Origin: Diplolepis rosae
Lineage: Eukaryota; Arthropoda; Insecta; Hymenoptera; Diplolepididae
NCBI GenBank assembly: GCA_030998225.1
Contig: JAPYXD010000680.1
Coordinates: 7,936,001 to 8,000,000, forward strand
DNA length: 64,000 nucleotides
Direction: 5' to 3'
The position numbers were made by a program, and so were the translations under genes. Numbering within the stretch: position 1 is the first letter of the stretch; each line of letters opens with the position of its first letter. The notes under the pieces are model-generated. The model was given only the letters and a program-made list of their open reading frames with translations. It had not been told where the DNA came from and made no database searches. Below, piece by piece: positions 46,290-60,009 of this stretch.

Positions 46290-46475
46290 AGAATGTACAA
46301 TGTAAATTTAATAAGTAATTCTGTAATATTTGTTGACAAATCTGTTACGTTTATAAAAATGCAGAGAATTTTACTGAAATTTCTGTTAAATTTAGAGAAA
46401 TTTTATGCTGTCACTATTTTGTCATACGGACTTAGTAAATGCAACAGACTTTTTCTCCATTTAGAGGAAGAGATA
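46290..46475 (-). repeat. Dispersed repeat, copy 3 of 3
   Basis: The reverse complement of this stretch (GAGAAAAAGTCTGTTGCATT, GACAAAATAGTGACAGCATA, TTGTCAACAAATATTACAGA) follows the order of 40648-40880 and 41516-41745. Confidence 0.55.
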
Positions 46476-46772
46476 CAGTTGAAAGGTAGTCCAGCATAAG
46501 GGTTCTAGCTCAATTAAAAAAAAAATGTATTGACCTCAAGAACCAGATAAATTTTGATACACATTGTGACGAAATATTTTTCTATAATGTCATTTTTTGA
46601 GTTTTTTACTCTCATAGGATAAGGAAACATGCCTCTCAAGCGAAATAAATCTTTATTATCTTTGAACCAAATAATATTTTCCCATCAAATTCCTGTCGTT
46701 TGCTTGAATTAAAAATAGGATTTTTAATCATCGGCGAAAGTTGAGAAAACATGCGACTATAGAGAGAAATCA

Positions 46773-47284
46773 TTTTCGCGGAATTTTATAACATTTTACA
46801 ATTGAACTTTTCACGTTTCAATTCAGCACCAATTTATATATTATTATTTATATATTATTATTATATATTATCTGTAGAAAGTATTTTTAAAAAAACTATC
46901 TAATCGGTATATTTTAAGGTTTTTGGGCGTGGGAGATGCGAAAATTTAATGCCTGAAATCAGTGAGGGACTTGCATGTTTCTAGTGAATTTTTTAAATAA
47001 GGAACTAACACTTATATAATAATTCACTATAAATATTAAGGAAGAATAGAACAAGGGTTGATTTTTGAAATCTTGTGTTACCCAAATCTTCTAAAAACTA
47101 AATCAAATATTTTGAAATCTTTTAAAAATTTTCAAAATTTTGTGACTACATTGAAATGTTTAAGAAATGATATAAAATAGGAAGATTTTGCAAAAAATGA
47201 GAAATGTTTCTCTCCATTTTTGCGGAATTTTATGACATGTTACAATTAAACTTTTCACTTTTCAATTCAGCACCAATTTATCTC
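46773..47284 (+). repeat. Unit flanked by about 70-bp direct repeats
   Basis: CGGAATTTTAT-ACAT-TTACAATT followed by TTTCAATTCAGCACCAATTT occurs at 46773-46842 and 47215-47284 in the same orientation at about 90%. Inside lies a block (46890-47010, CTATCTAATCGGTATATTTT, TGCCTGAAATCAGTGAGGGA) shared with 52347-52465. Direct terminal repeats this short would suit a miniature LTR element, but no primer-binding site was identified. Confidence 0.45.
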
Positions 47285-47384
47285 TAATGTGTATTTTCAT
47301 TTTCATTTTATTTTTTAAGTTAAAAATTTGATGTTTGAAAGCGATTGTTTTCTCTCTTGAAAAATTGTGAAAATGGCGTTTGTG

Positions 47385-47491
47385 CGCTTATGAAGCCTTT
47401 TAGTTGTTGAAACGTTGATTTGTCCTTAATCCCTGAATCTAAATTAATTGAAAACTATCAATCGATACATATCTGATTCAGATTTAGAGAG
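47385..47491 (+). repeat. Repeat fragments: hammerhead-like remnant and MITE end
   Basis: TTATGAAGCCTTTTAGTTG followed by TTGAAACGTTG (47389-47418) resembles the CTGANGA...GAAACGTT pattern of the hairpins at 16.2 and 28.5 kb with the core mutated. The segment ends with CTGATTCAGATTTAGAGAG then TA (47473-47493), one end of a CTCTCTAAAT MITE. Confidence 0.35.
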
Positions 47492-47499
47492 TACTTCAA

Positions 47500-48380
47500 T
47501 AAATTAACACAATATAATCAATTGTTTGAGTCATATTAACTAAGAAATGAGTTAAAAAAGAAATTAGGAATTTTTATATTATCCACTCATTTTTAGCTTT
47601 TTTATTAATTATTTTACTATTTTAATGTGAAAATTTAAGAGTCTCTCATGAAACTTGAGGATTTTATGTAACTCTTTCCACCATATCTTAGAGAAAATTA
47701 TAAATATTTTGAAAAATGACATACAAGAATATTTGAATTTTTTTTTAAATACCAAGAAAGTTTTGTGGAAGTTAACGTCCCGAAACGTTCTGAAAAATTT
47801 TTTATAGAGTAATCCAAAAAATTGTGAGTATTGAGGTAAAATAAAGATTCAATGATAAAGAACGGTTCATAATAGACTGGAAATTCCTGACACTAAAAAT
47901 ACTAAACTTTAAAAAAATTATATGAAATTTTGCTAGAAACATATTAAAGTTTTTTATATTGTGTAGAAAAGTTTCATGCAATTTTTCCAAGCTTTGGGAT
48001 TTTATTGCAAAAAATCCTTTGACATATTTGGCTCAGCAAATATTTTTGTAATATAATTTGGATAGAAAGCTCTTAGAATGAGTATTTTATGATTAATTCT
48101 CAAATCGATTTGAGTACTTAATAATCATATCACTCAACAACGATTGAGAAATACATTTTCACACTTGGTGCATGAAACCTCTCTTCACTTTCTATAAATA
48201 TCAAAATGGCAAATAATTTGTCAATCCTTATCTAACTGAAGAGGCGGAATGACTTTCGTACCAAAATGCATCGAGTGTTAACTATTTTCCAAAATAAAAT
48301 CCGTTCTTCCCATCAAATGCCAAATTCTTACAATCAGTATAAACATTCTCACAAAGTGGTCATCGGTCCCTACATAAATA
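47500..48380. other. AT-rich intergenic DNA, nothing recognised
   Basis: No gene, repeat copy or motif recognised. Confidence 0.5.
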
Positions 48381-48680
48381 ATGAAAATGCTCAGGAGGTA
48401 ATTTATCCGCGGATCGAATTACGAACAACACAAGCATGAGTCGTTTACTTGGAGTTGGATATTCTCGTCCTCCACAGATTCTCGTTTATAAGTTTATCTT
48501 GTGGCCAGCTTCTCTCGCAAGAACGTGCTGGATTTCAAACTCTGGTGTAGATGCACGTCACGTCGAGATAATGGCGGACTGCCAGTTTGCATTCGATTCG
48601 AAATTGAATGAAAGAAACTTAATTTTAAAAACTTTGTTCCCTGGATCTAAGATGAGATATCTAACATGTGTGGAAATTGA
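48380..48680. promoter_or_regulatory. GC-richer island with a strong Pho/YY1 site
   Basis: GAGATAATGGCGGACT (48565-48580) reads CCGCCATTATC in reverse, a close match to Pho/YY1 consensus. The rest is repeat-free with no domain in the 85-codon frame. Candidate enhancer or Polycomb element. Confidence 0.3.
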
Positions 48681-48685
48681 ATATT

Positions 48686-49140
48686 CTCCCTAAATTTTAA
48701 TCAGAGAGACTCACCGGTATTTCACTAAAAATCAGTGAAAATGACACTGAAGTTGATCAGTAAGATTCAATTACTTGAACAGATTTTACTGCACGGTGAA
48801 ACTTTTTATATCAATTTTTACTATAGTATTTTTCAATTTAGAGAAAAACGTATCACTTTGAGAATTTTTGTTAGTAAAAATACTAAACCTTATAATAATG
48901 ATATGAAACTTTAGTATAAACTATAGTAAAATTTGCCATGAACTATGCTGAAGTTTCATATAATTATTATAAAGTTTAGTATTTTTACTAACAAAAATTC
49001 TCAAAGTGATACGTTTTTTCCTAAATTGAAAAATACTATAGTAAAAATTGATTTAAAAAGTTACTCCGTGTGCTCGACTTCAGTGTCAGTTCCATCTATT
49101 TTGAACTATGGATACAGTCAATTTGGACTAAAAATTAATG
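48686..49140. mobile_element. CTCCCTAAAT-family copy split by a second MITE
   Basis: The left end CTCCCTAAATTTTAATCAG with TGACACTGAAGT is followed, after an inserted element, by the inverted ACTTCAGTGTCAG. The insert is 48792-49070. The right end of the outer element is not clear. Confidence 0.45.
48792..49070. mobile_element. 279-bp palindromic MITE with CACGG/CTCCGTG ends
   Basis: Arms of about 135 bp are close inverted copies (GAGAATTTTTGTTAGTAAAA, TACTAAACCTTATAATAAT). Ends CACGGTGAAACTTTTT and AAAAAGTTACTCCGTG. It shares ATGAAACTTTAGTATAAACT with the 317-bp family at 33140. Confidence 0.65.
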
Positions 49141-49224
49141 AAAAATGACTGTATTAAATTTATTATACCAAAATTAACAACTCACATAATTCTATTTTAC
49201 GCAATTATAAAGTTACTTTTGCAG

Positions 49225-49400
49225 TTACACTCAGAAAAAAGATTTAATTGAATCAAAGAAAATTAAGCGTTCGAAGGACTTCCTTTGATTTAAAAATATG
49301 ATATATTTGAATTAAATAAAATTTGTTTGATTCAAACAAAGTATCTTTGAACCAAATAAAAATTTGTTCAAATTAAATTAATTTCTGCCTCAAATCAAAA
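49225..49400. repeat. Short repeat rich in TTTGATTCAAA hairpins
   Basis: ACTCAGAAAAAAGATTTAAT at the left, then TTTGAATCAAA-type units in both directions. Related stretches are at 27174-27360 and 56690-56830. It inserted in the older element 49143-51286. Confidence 0.5.
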
Positions 49401-49408
49401 AAATTATA

Positions 49409-49757
49409 CACGGAGAAAAAAAAACTGTTGAATCAACAAATGTCATCTGCTGTAATAGGGACAGCAGATTTTTTTTGTAATATTTACAGATTTTTCTGTT
49501 GGATTCACAGATTGTTTGTAAATTCAACAGATGAACCTGTAAAATCTACAGAAATGTCTGTTAGAATTACGGATTTCTCTTTTTTCTTGAAATCCGCAAT
49601 TCTATCAGACATGTCTGTAGATTTTACAGGTTCATCTGTTGAGTTTACAAACAATCTGTGAATCCAACAGAAAAATCTGTAAATATTACAAAAAAAATCT
49701 GCTGTCCCTATTACAGCAGATGACATTTGTTGATTCAACAGTTTTTTTTTCTCCGTG
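49409..49757. mobile_element. Near-perfect 349-bp hairpin MITE, TA-flanked
   Basis: Ends CACGGAGAAAAAAAAACTG and its inverted partner, TA on each side (49407-49408, 49758-49759). Arms of about 165 bp are almost identical and meet near 49583. They consist of short ACAGATTTTTCTG, TTCAACAGATG and ATCTACAGA units. Frames of 77 and 109 codons on opposite strands are mirror images from the palindrome. The high arm identity implies recent formation. Confidence 0.8.
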
Positions 49758-49950
49758 TATCTTTGACCATATATATATATAAATATAAGCAATTGAGTAA
49801 TATTAATAAATAAATTCATTTGAAATATTATCAACCATTTTTAATGATTAACGAATTATCAAAAGATCTACAAAATATTCTGTTTTATCGACTCTCTGAT
49901 GTATATTAAAATTCATAATTGCGTATATTCAATTTTATATACTACATCTA

Positions 49951-51233
49951 CACGGAGAAACTCTTCATTGCAAAATTTAGTATTATTATATTTATTTTTA
50001 CTAAAAGTCAATAGCAAACCAAGATATAACGTCACTTCTTTAGAAATTACTATTTTGAATATTAAACTATGGAGTTACTAATAATATTGGAGAAAATGGT
50101 GATATAATTGTACTTATGCCTAAAAACAAAAGCAAATTTTATTACTTGAAATAGTAAAATCGTAATCGACACATGGAACGAATTATATTGAAGTAAACCC
50201 AATAAATGTTTCATTAATTGCTGAAAAAGAATGTTAAGTTTACAAAAGACAATAGTAAAGTCACATCTTCTGTCTAACCGAATTACCATAGTCTTTTGGA
50301 GATAGTGGAACCATATTTATAACCTTTCCTATCGAAAATAGGAAATAATTGCACCTCCATGATATAAAAAAATCAGTCATTCGTAAATTTTACAATAGTT
50401 CTTATTAGATTTTGTGAGCTACATAGAGAGAGTATTTTTATAAACATAGTTACATATTTACATACACATACACGTATATATATATAAATAATAAACATAC
50501 CAATGCACACGCTCAAATGCTAATTCAACGTAACTTAAACCTAACTGCACAACGCATACATTCATAAACGCATCGCAGTGATATGTCAATATCGTCAATT
50601 ACAATGTAGCAACTTCATTATATACTGAACTGTAGAAACTTTTACGATTTGTGAGGAAAAGCTCGGTAGTCCCTCTGGTAGAAAAAATCGTAAGTGAGAA
50701 AGGCGCCATATTCAAATGTAAATAAATATATTACTGTATCGGCTACCGACAAATAATCATAACGAGCACATGGAGCGATTCGTTCGGCGTATCTGACGTC
50801 ACTCGGCAGTACATTTAATATTTCCAATGGGAATTTTGACAACGTACTATTCCAATATATCATGTATTCGATTGCAAAATATTCAAGTCTTTCTCTCTTC
50901 ATTGTTCATTACTATTAACAATGGTAATTTCTCTAAACTATTTTGCAATTTTTATTATTCAAAAGACCAATTCTTGCATAGATAGTTTTACTTTTTATTT
51001 ATATAGGTATCACTTATTTCTAGTTTCAATTTGCCATCAAAGATATTAATCTTTGCAACTCTCAATGGTAATTTATAAAGTTGCACTATATTTACAATTG
51101 GTTCTGAAAATGTATTTTCTCCTACCGCTATGGTAAATAGAACTAGTTTTGTTACTATATCCTCGCTTCCTATTGACTTTTAGTAAAAATAAATATAATA
51201 ATACTAGATTTTACAATGAAAAGTTTCTCCGTG
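49951..51233. mobile_element. 1283-bp TA-flanked element, CACGGAGAAACT ends
   Basis: The left end CACGGAGAAACTCTTCATTG with TTTTTACTAAAAGTCAATAG is matched by the inverted right end ending AAAAGTTTCTCCGTG; end repeats are about 65 bp and weaker similarity runs further in. TA at 49949-49950 and 51234-51235. The middle (50.5-50.9 kb) is GC-richer, with no transposase frame. The 86-codon minus frame at 50642-50902 has no recognised domain. Confidence 0.7.
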
Positions 51234-51359
51234 TATATCATACACTCTTATATTAAATTGAATACAAAAATTTCTGAGTGCAGCTATGTTACCATTTAAA
51301 AATTTTTTTTAACAATGTCAATTTTTATATGGAAGTTTTGATTTTGCACTTGAATATAA

Positions 51360-51680
51360 TAAAGCGTGAAGAGTTAATTTCTGGCCTCGAAGAGTTGTGC
51401 AAGTGCATTCCTTGAGAGTGTTGCGGTTTACGAAGCTCAGAGAGGCGAGTATACAGAGACCGCACAAATGGCCAGCAGCCAAGGCCAACCACCACCAACC
51501 CTTCCCGCACCTTAGACTTTTTTATTCTTTGTCACCCTGGGAACCTTAGTTTAAGAATGGCGAACGTAAGTTATGCGCCAGATTGCTAAGGGGCCTTCAG
51601 GAAAAGATAAAAATTGGGCACGCTATTCACGCAGCGATTGAAAGACACACGTGTACACCACTGAAAGTCACTACCGGAAT
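51360..51680. promoter_or_regulatory. GC-richer island
   Basis: Repeat-free, with GAATGGCGAACG (a GCCATTC site in reverse, 51556-51567) and CACACGTGTACACC (CACGTG, 51648-51653). No coding evidence. Confidence 0.25.
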
Positions 51681-52059
51681 ATTATTTCGATTTTATACGC
51701 AAATTTATGAAATTTTAATGACAAAAAATAGCTAGAAGAATACTAATTAATTAAAACTAATATTTTTCGATAAAAATGTATATGAAATGGATGCAGACTC
51801 GGAAAAACATTTTGTTCGTAGAAAAAAATCATTTTGTTAAATTCACAAAGTATTTTATTGATAAAATATTCTTAAAATGTTTCTTTTTTTACGGACAATA
51901 TTTTTTTAAACAAATATAAAATTTCATCTTGTCATAAGAATGACGTTAAAGTTAATTCTGAATCATAGGTTGATAGGGTCTATATAGTAGAGTTCCGTTA
52001 TCATGGTCATCTCCTAATGATCAACATAATCGACTAAAATGATTTGAAAAATTAGTAAA

Positions 52060-52175
52060 ATTAGTTTTTTCTGTTTAAGCAAAAATTTTGTTGTTTTTAT
52101 TGCAACAAAATACCACGTTTGAAGCAAAACAAATTTTTTTGATTCTATCAAATCTTTTTCTGTGTGTACAAAATA
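52060..52175. repeat. Short repeat with AACAAAATTTTGTTG-type units
   Basis: TTTTTCTGTTTAAGCAAAAA...TTTTTTTGATTCTATCAAAT ending TTTTTCTGTGTG. The AAAATTTTGTTG / CAACAAAAT units resemble those at 52584-52715. Confidence 0.4.
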
Positions 52176-52346
52176 CAGGGACACCGAAATATTTTGGAGT
52201 GATTGAGTTTTCGCTACAAACTCTAAATACAAAAATTGTTAGGTTTAAACAACTCTACTTATTGTTTGGTTCATTTAGATTTTATGAGTGAAAAATGCCA
52301 TAAGTCTGGAAATGTTCGAATATTATGTACAGAAAAAATTTTAAAA

Positions 52347-52800
52347 AAAACTATCTAATCGGTATATTTTAAGGTTTTTCGGGTGTGGGAGATGCAAAAA
52401 TTTAATGCCTGAAATCAGTGAGGGACTTGCGTGTTTCTAGTGAAACTTTTAAATAAGGACCTAAATAGAACTTACAAAAAATTAAAAAATACTCTATATA
52501 GACGTAAAAAATTGTGCTGAACCCGAATATTTAGTAATGAAAGGATGGTGTAATTAACAATAATTATTTTGATTTAATACCTACACTGAGAAAAAAATTT
52601 ATGCAACAAAACTTTTTTTGTTGTCCTGACAAAACATTTTGTTTAAGTAACCAAAATTTGATTGATATAGCAAAATATTTTGTTGGCACTACAAAAGAAT
52701 TTTGTTGCATAAATACCAACAAAATTTTGTGATACATTGAAATGTTTGAGAAATTGTATAAAATAGGAAAATTTTTCAAAAAATGAAAAAATTCCACTAA
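52347..52800 (+). repeat. Second copy of the 46.9-kb repeat with an insertion
   Basis: 52347-52465 matches 46890-47010 (CTATCTAATCGGTATATTTT, TGCCTGAAATCAGTGAGGGA) at about 93%; 52720-52795 matches 47130-47210 (AAAATTTTGTGATACATTGA). Between them 52584-52715 is a short element starting CACTGAGAAAAAAATTTATG with ATGCAACAAAA / TTTTGTTGCAT inverted units, after a TA. Confidence 0.6.
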
Positions 52801-53350
52801 AATTGTTGGGGCGCTAATTTTTATAAAACTTCCTGATTTTCCCTCAAAAATTTTGTGGAGTATCTCTTAAAATATTTTAAATTTTTTCAAAAAGTTTTTT
52901 GAAAAAATTCTTAGGTTTTAGAGCATATTCCCAAAGTATTCCAATTAATCACCATAACTTTAAAGGAAATGTTCCAACATATTTTTTCTACATTTTTATC
53001 AATTTTCAAGACTCGTTTTAAAATGCTATTTATTAATAAAAATGTGAATTTTTAAAATTCTTTTTCAAACATCTGTTAAACACAAAAAATTATTTTATTA
53101 TTGTATAGGAATATGGTATGAAATCTTTTGATAACTTTGGAAATTCTTTGAAATCTCTTTAAAATTTTCGAATAACTACACAGAAGTTCATAGACAATAC
53201 AAATTTCAAGAGGTAAATAAAACTATTTACATTTTTTACAAGTAACGAGAGGTTGACTGTTTATGAAATTGGGTAAACAAAATCCTGTTAAATATTTATA
53301 AATTTTTCAAAATCACTTAATGTTTTTGGATTTGAAATATCTTGATGTTT

Positions 53351-53482
53351 AAAGAATTTGAAAATCTTTCTGTGGAAAAAATGACGCTTTCGACTGCGCT
53401 GGGATTCGAGCCCAGGTCTTTCGATTGCCGGTCGACTGCTCTGATAATGTAGGCAGTGACAAAAATTTCAAACTCAACTAAT
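53351..53482 (-). mobile_element. Complete SINE copy with 13-bp target duplication
   Basis: TATCTTGATGTTT stands on both sides (53338-53350, 53483-53495). On the minus strand the element runs AATTAGTTGAGTTTGAAATT, then GTCACTGCCTACATTATC, then a tRNA-like part with anticodon-arm-like TCGACCGGCAATCGA and B-box-like GGCTCGAATCC, then a tail ending TTTTCAAATTCTTT. TAGTTGAGTTTG at the start is a possible degenerate A box. About 132 bp, polymerase III type, dependent on a LINE elsewhere in the genome. Confidence 0.75.
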
Positions 53483-53499
53483 TATCTTGATGTTTCTTG

Positions 53500-56289
<2,790 letters not shown>

Positions 56290-56640
56290 TCAGGAAAATG
56301 AATTCTGGGATACAGAATTTTTTGTGTGATCCAGGAAAATCAAATTTTTTCCAAGTTCACTCTGGTGTTACTTTAGGGAACTATGTACCTCTGACGGTAT
56401 CCCCTAGGTTTTCAGGAAGAATGAGGGGAAGGGGCAGGAAGAGTTTGCCAATCGGTCCCTATTTGCCTCAGTCGGTGTTGCAGAGGGGTTCGCCAATATG
56501 CAGTGTTTTCAAGTTAACCCACCCTGTGCCAGATGACGCCACAGTTTCGCCATCGACCTCCCTAAATAGACAATCCTTTCAATTTCAACCTTTACAATAC
56601 CAGCAATTTCTTCAAATTTTTAGTCTGCTTTAACTTCAAG
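56290..56640. promoter_or_regulatory. GC-richer island
   Basis: Repeat-free, with purine-rich GGAAGAATGAGGGGAAGGGG (56416-56435) and GATGACGCCACAG (56532-56544). The 111-codon frame 56298-56633 starts with ATG and is proline- and serine-containing but has no recognisable domain. Regulatory DNA is more likely than an exon. Confidence 0.25.
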
Positions 56641-56689
56641 ATAGATGACAAAACTTTACAGAAAATATTCAGTATATATATATATATAT

Positions 56690-56830
56690 CCAGAAAAAAG
56701 TTTCTTTGATTAAAAAAAAATTTCCTTGAATCAAACAAATTTGTGCATTGCTATGCGATCAAAGAAAAGTTTCTTTGATTTAAAGAAATTTCTTGCTTTT
56801 TTTCATTTTAATTGAAGAAATAAATGTATA
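56690..56830. repeat. Short repeat rich in TTTCTTTGATTAAA units
   Basis: AGAAAAAAGTTTCTTTGATT, GATCAAAGAAAAGTTTCTTT and TTGAATCAAACAAATTTG repeat in both orientations, as in 27174-27360 and 49225-49400. Ends unclear. Confidence 0.45.
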
Positions 56831-57369
56831 GGCAGTCGCATAGTGCATACTTAACGTGATTCATAGAAATATTTTCTTTAGTTTAAAGAAAAAATTTTCT
56901 TCGTTTAAGGTAATAAAATTAAATAAAATGTTTCTTAAGTTTTTACCATTACTGTATTTGAATGAAAAAAAAAAAACATCTTTTGAAATCAAATAAATAA
57001 TGTTAAAAAAATAATTTATTTTATTTAAAAAAACGTGATTTACTAAAGTCATGATTATTAATCATAATTATCATATTATGAAGAATTATAATAGTGATAG
57101 TAAATTAATTCGATTTAAAGTAGATTTTTTTGAAAAATTAAATACTTTTCAAAATCGTTTTAGTAAATCTGTGAATTTTCAAAATTCCGACCTTTGGTAA
57201 AAATAATAAGTGGTGTGAATTAAAAGCTTAGTTTCTGATTTATTCCCTCACTTTCAACTAATTCTTTAGAGAATTCTGAATTTAGGAAATTATTCCGAGA
57301 TCAAAATGAAAATAGAGTTTGGATTGTAGTTGGGCTTTTTTTAAAATGAAATAATTTGATGACTAGTGA

Positions 57370-57800
57370 AATGATTTTTCAGTGGGTAGGAGTATTCTGA
57401 AAACAATTAAAGATTTGATAAAACATGAGGTGAGTGTTATACGTGCAAGCGAGGAGGTACCGGAGTTGCTGGAGGGATTATTGATTTCCGCGGAAATGCT
57501 CGGCTTCCCTCCATCCTTCGTCCCTGCCACCCCCACCTTTCGGCAACCAGCGAACCAGCACATTGAACGTTCTTTTTGCTTATCGGTAAATGGCAGCAAT
57601 ACGCCCTTTTGCAGCTTTTCAACTGGAAACTCTCCTGGCCAGAAAATTCTCGTTTCAAAATGCGCTTTTCATATTATGTTTGCGTTTAATCGTTAACTGC
57701 TTAATATTTCCAAAGTTTAGTGTAAAACGCTGGGGAAATGAATATTGCGAAAATTTTAGTCATTTTGAGTTTGTTTATTTATGCTTATTTTCATTAGAGT
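57370..57800 (+). promoter_or_regulatory. GC-richer island with a possible 47-nt exon
   Basis: TTTTTCAG (acceptor-like, ending at 57381) is followed by 47 bases and then GAG-GTGAGT (57426-57434), a strong donor. One frame of the small interval reads GRSILKTIKDLIKHE. The frame stays open downstream to 57696 without a recognised domain. Acceptor and donor pairs this good occur by chance in 64 kb, so the default call is a regulatory island. Confidence 0.25.
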
Positions 57801-59118
57801 CCGCAAATGTACAGATCAGCACTTAATATTGTATCTTTCTATACATGTAAAAACAATTTTTTTTGTGAATTTTTATTTTTTATATTTGACGATATAGTTC
57901 GTTGAAATCGGCACCTTAAAAAAGCATCCGCATGGCGCAGGTGATTTTGGGGGATGTAATTGCTGTATTTGGAAAATTCGAAAAGATTATTGACATATAA
58001 TAATAGTGTTCCTATGTTAAAAAATAAGAAAATGGTGGACGTTTAAACTTTAGGTATCAATTTTTACGATTTTTTTTCGTGAAAAAAGGTTTAAAAAATA
58101 TGATAAATATTGTCTAGATTGATAATTTTAGTTCCAACGATACGCATACTAATGTAGAATATCTTTTTAAAATTTCAAAAAGATTTATCGAGTATATTTT
58201 TGAAAATCATCTGCACCTTCCAAAAAAGTGATTTTTAGTAAAACATGTTCGAATTTTGAAGTTTGAAGTGGTGACCGCTTCGACCTTCTTAAAAAAATTA
58301 GCTGTACCATTAAAAATACTTCGAATTGAGTTCTGGAATTTTTCCTACATAATTTTCAATATTTTTACTTTCGAATAATAAAATGAAAAAATCGAATTTT
58401 TCAAAGCTATTACAGTAGACTACTCATTTAAATTACAAATTTATTTTTAAAATGTGTTTAAATAAAAAAATCTGTTCATATCTAACAATAATTTTTCATC
58501 AACATTAGAATTTATGCAGTAACAATATATTATACTGTTGAAAAAACAAATTATTTGTTTCGATTATCGAAAAATGTACTCTATTCAAACAAAGAATTTG
58601 CTTGAATAAAAAACATTTGTTCGAACCTCATGATTTCATAGAAGTATTTTTTTTTCAAAAAATAATATGCATGCATAAATTTGTATAAAAATTAAAGTGA
58701 GTTAAATTTTTCAAAAACTCTGCCCTTTAAATAAAATAGAATACATTCTATACAACCAAAGAAATAACTTGGTAAAAAGAAAGAAATAAATTTTTTCTGA
58801 AAATTAAAATATTTGCTATTTAAAAAAAACGTTGTCCAATTTATACAAAAGGTTTGCTTCGTTTTAACAAAATATATATTCAAATATAAATTAAAAAAAG
58901 CAAATAATATTTTTGGATGAAACAATTATTTGTTTAAACGCAATTGATATTCTGTTCGGAATTACACAAATAATTAAACTGCAAGTTTAATTGGAACAAA
59001 GTAAAAAAATTGATAAAATAAACATTAAAATTCCTTGAAATCTCTTGAAATTTGAATCAAATATAATTTTTTGTTATGCATTTATATACCCATTATTTGG
59101 GAAATGATTTTAACTTAA
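57801..59118. other. AT-rich DNA, no gene
   Basis: The block 58020-58440 (ending CTATTACAGTAGACTACTC) has the look of a decayed transposon and shares ACAGTAGA-TACTC with the right end of the 39.3-kb element, but no left end was found. The rest is plain AT-rich sequence. Confidence 0.4.
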
Positions 59119-59180
59119 TTAGTTGAGTTTGAAATTTCTCCCACTGCCTACATTATCGGAGAATCACTAGTCCCGTATTC
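59119..59180 (+). repeat. SINE-head fragment
   Basis: TTAGTTGAGTTTGAAATTTC, CACTGCCTACATTATCGGAG and ATCACTAGTC match 1805-1865 with a few changes, then stop. Confidence 0.55.
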
Positions 59181-59334
59181 TTTAATAATTTTAACATTTA
59201 TTTAATCAAAATATAGGAATAAAAAAGTTTTTTGTGTATACAATCTTTAAGAAGCTAGTAAATTGAAATGCGCTCAAGTTCGAAGTTAGTTTTGTTATAC
59301 TCTTGTAATTTACAAATTGAAAATTTCGAATTTA

Positions 59335-59628
59335 TTTGGTTCACAATATCATCATTTAGGGAAAAATGTGTCAGTGAGAATTTTTCGCAGCGAAAAACCA
59401 AACTTCAGATGAATTATATTATAATTTACTATAGATTGTATCAAACTTTAATATAAACTGTACTAAAGTTTCATATCATTTTTCGAATCTTTAAGATTTT
59501 GACTGCAAAAAATTTCCAGTCCGCTAGGAATAATTACCATTGCACCTCGATTTTCCCTCAATTCCTAATACTTTTTAGAATTATCATTATAAAATGAAAA
59601 ATATATTTATATATAAAGTTTATCCATG
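59335..59628 (-). mobile_element. Third copy of the 317-bp TA element family
   Basis: On the minus strand the order CATGGATAAACTTTATATAT, TTAGGAATTGAGGGAAAATC, GAAAAATGATATGAAACTTT, AAAATTCTCACTGACACATT follows 33140-33456. The distal end is lost. Confidence 0.7.
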
Positions 59629-60009
59629 CAGTGTTGCATTATTAAAAATATTACTTAACAATCCATCAAGTGATTTATGGATGGCCCCTAACGCGTTACT
59701 TTCAAAGCCTGCAAGTCACATGATCAAGAAATAATTAATTAAAAAATTTAATCCTGCTTCACTGAAAAACAAATTTTTTGATTTTTCAAAACTAAATAAA
59801 CTCTAAAGACCTCCTTTCTCCCGTATAAACTTCCAGAAAAAAATATCCATTACTATAGAAAAATCTGGAGGAAAACAAAAATATTTTTCTTTGGCACATG
59901 ACCATTAAAACATCTTTATAGGATAATTCATAAGTATTAAATTCAGCAGCGTTATCAAATTTTTGAGAAATTCTAAAAACAGAAGTTTTTGATAAAGCAA
60001 AATCGAGAA

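Larger units (their letters stand above)
49143..51286. mobile_element. Second copy of the 27.05-kb element, split by three insertions
   Basis: Pieces 49143-49224, 49790-49945 and 51240-51286 follow the order of 27390-27480, 27680-27800 and 27795-27827 (CAAAATTAACAACTCACATA; TATTATCAACCATTTTTAAT; GAATACAAAAATTTCTGAGTG). Between them lie the insertions 49225-49400, 49409-49757 and 49951-51233. Confidence 0.6.

Noticed and set aside
49428..49834. 77- and 109-codon frames on opposite strands
   Set aside because: Also mirror translations of a palindrome made of short ACAG/CTGT words.
53401..53440. Possible tRNA gene
   Set aside because: The T-arm and anticodon-arm-like parts are present but there is no acceptor stem or complete D arm, and target duplications show it is a SINE.
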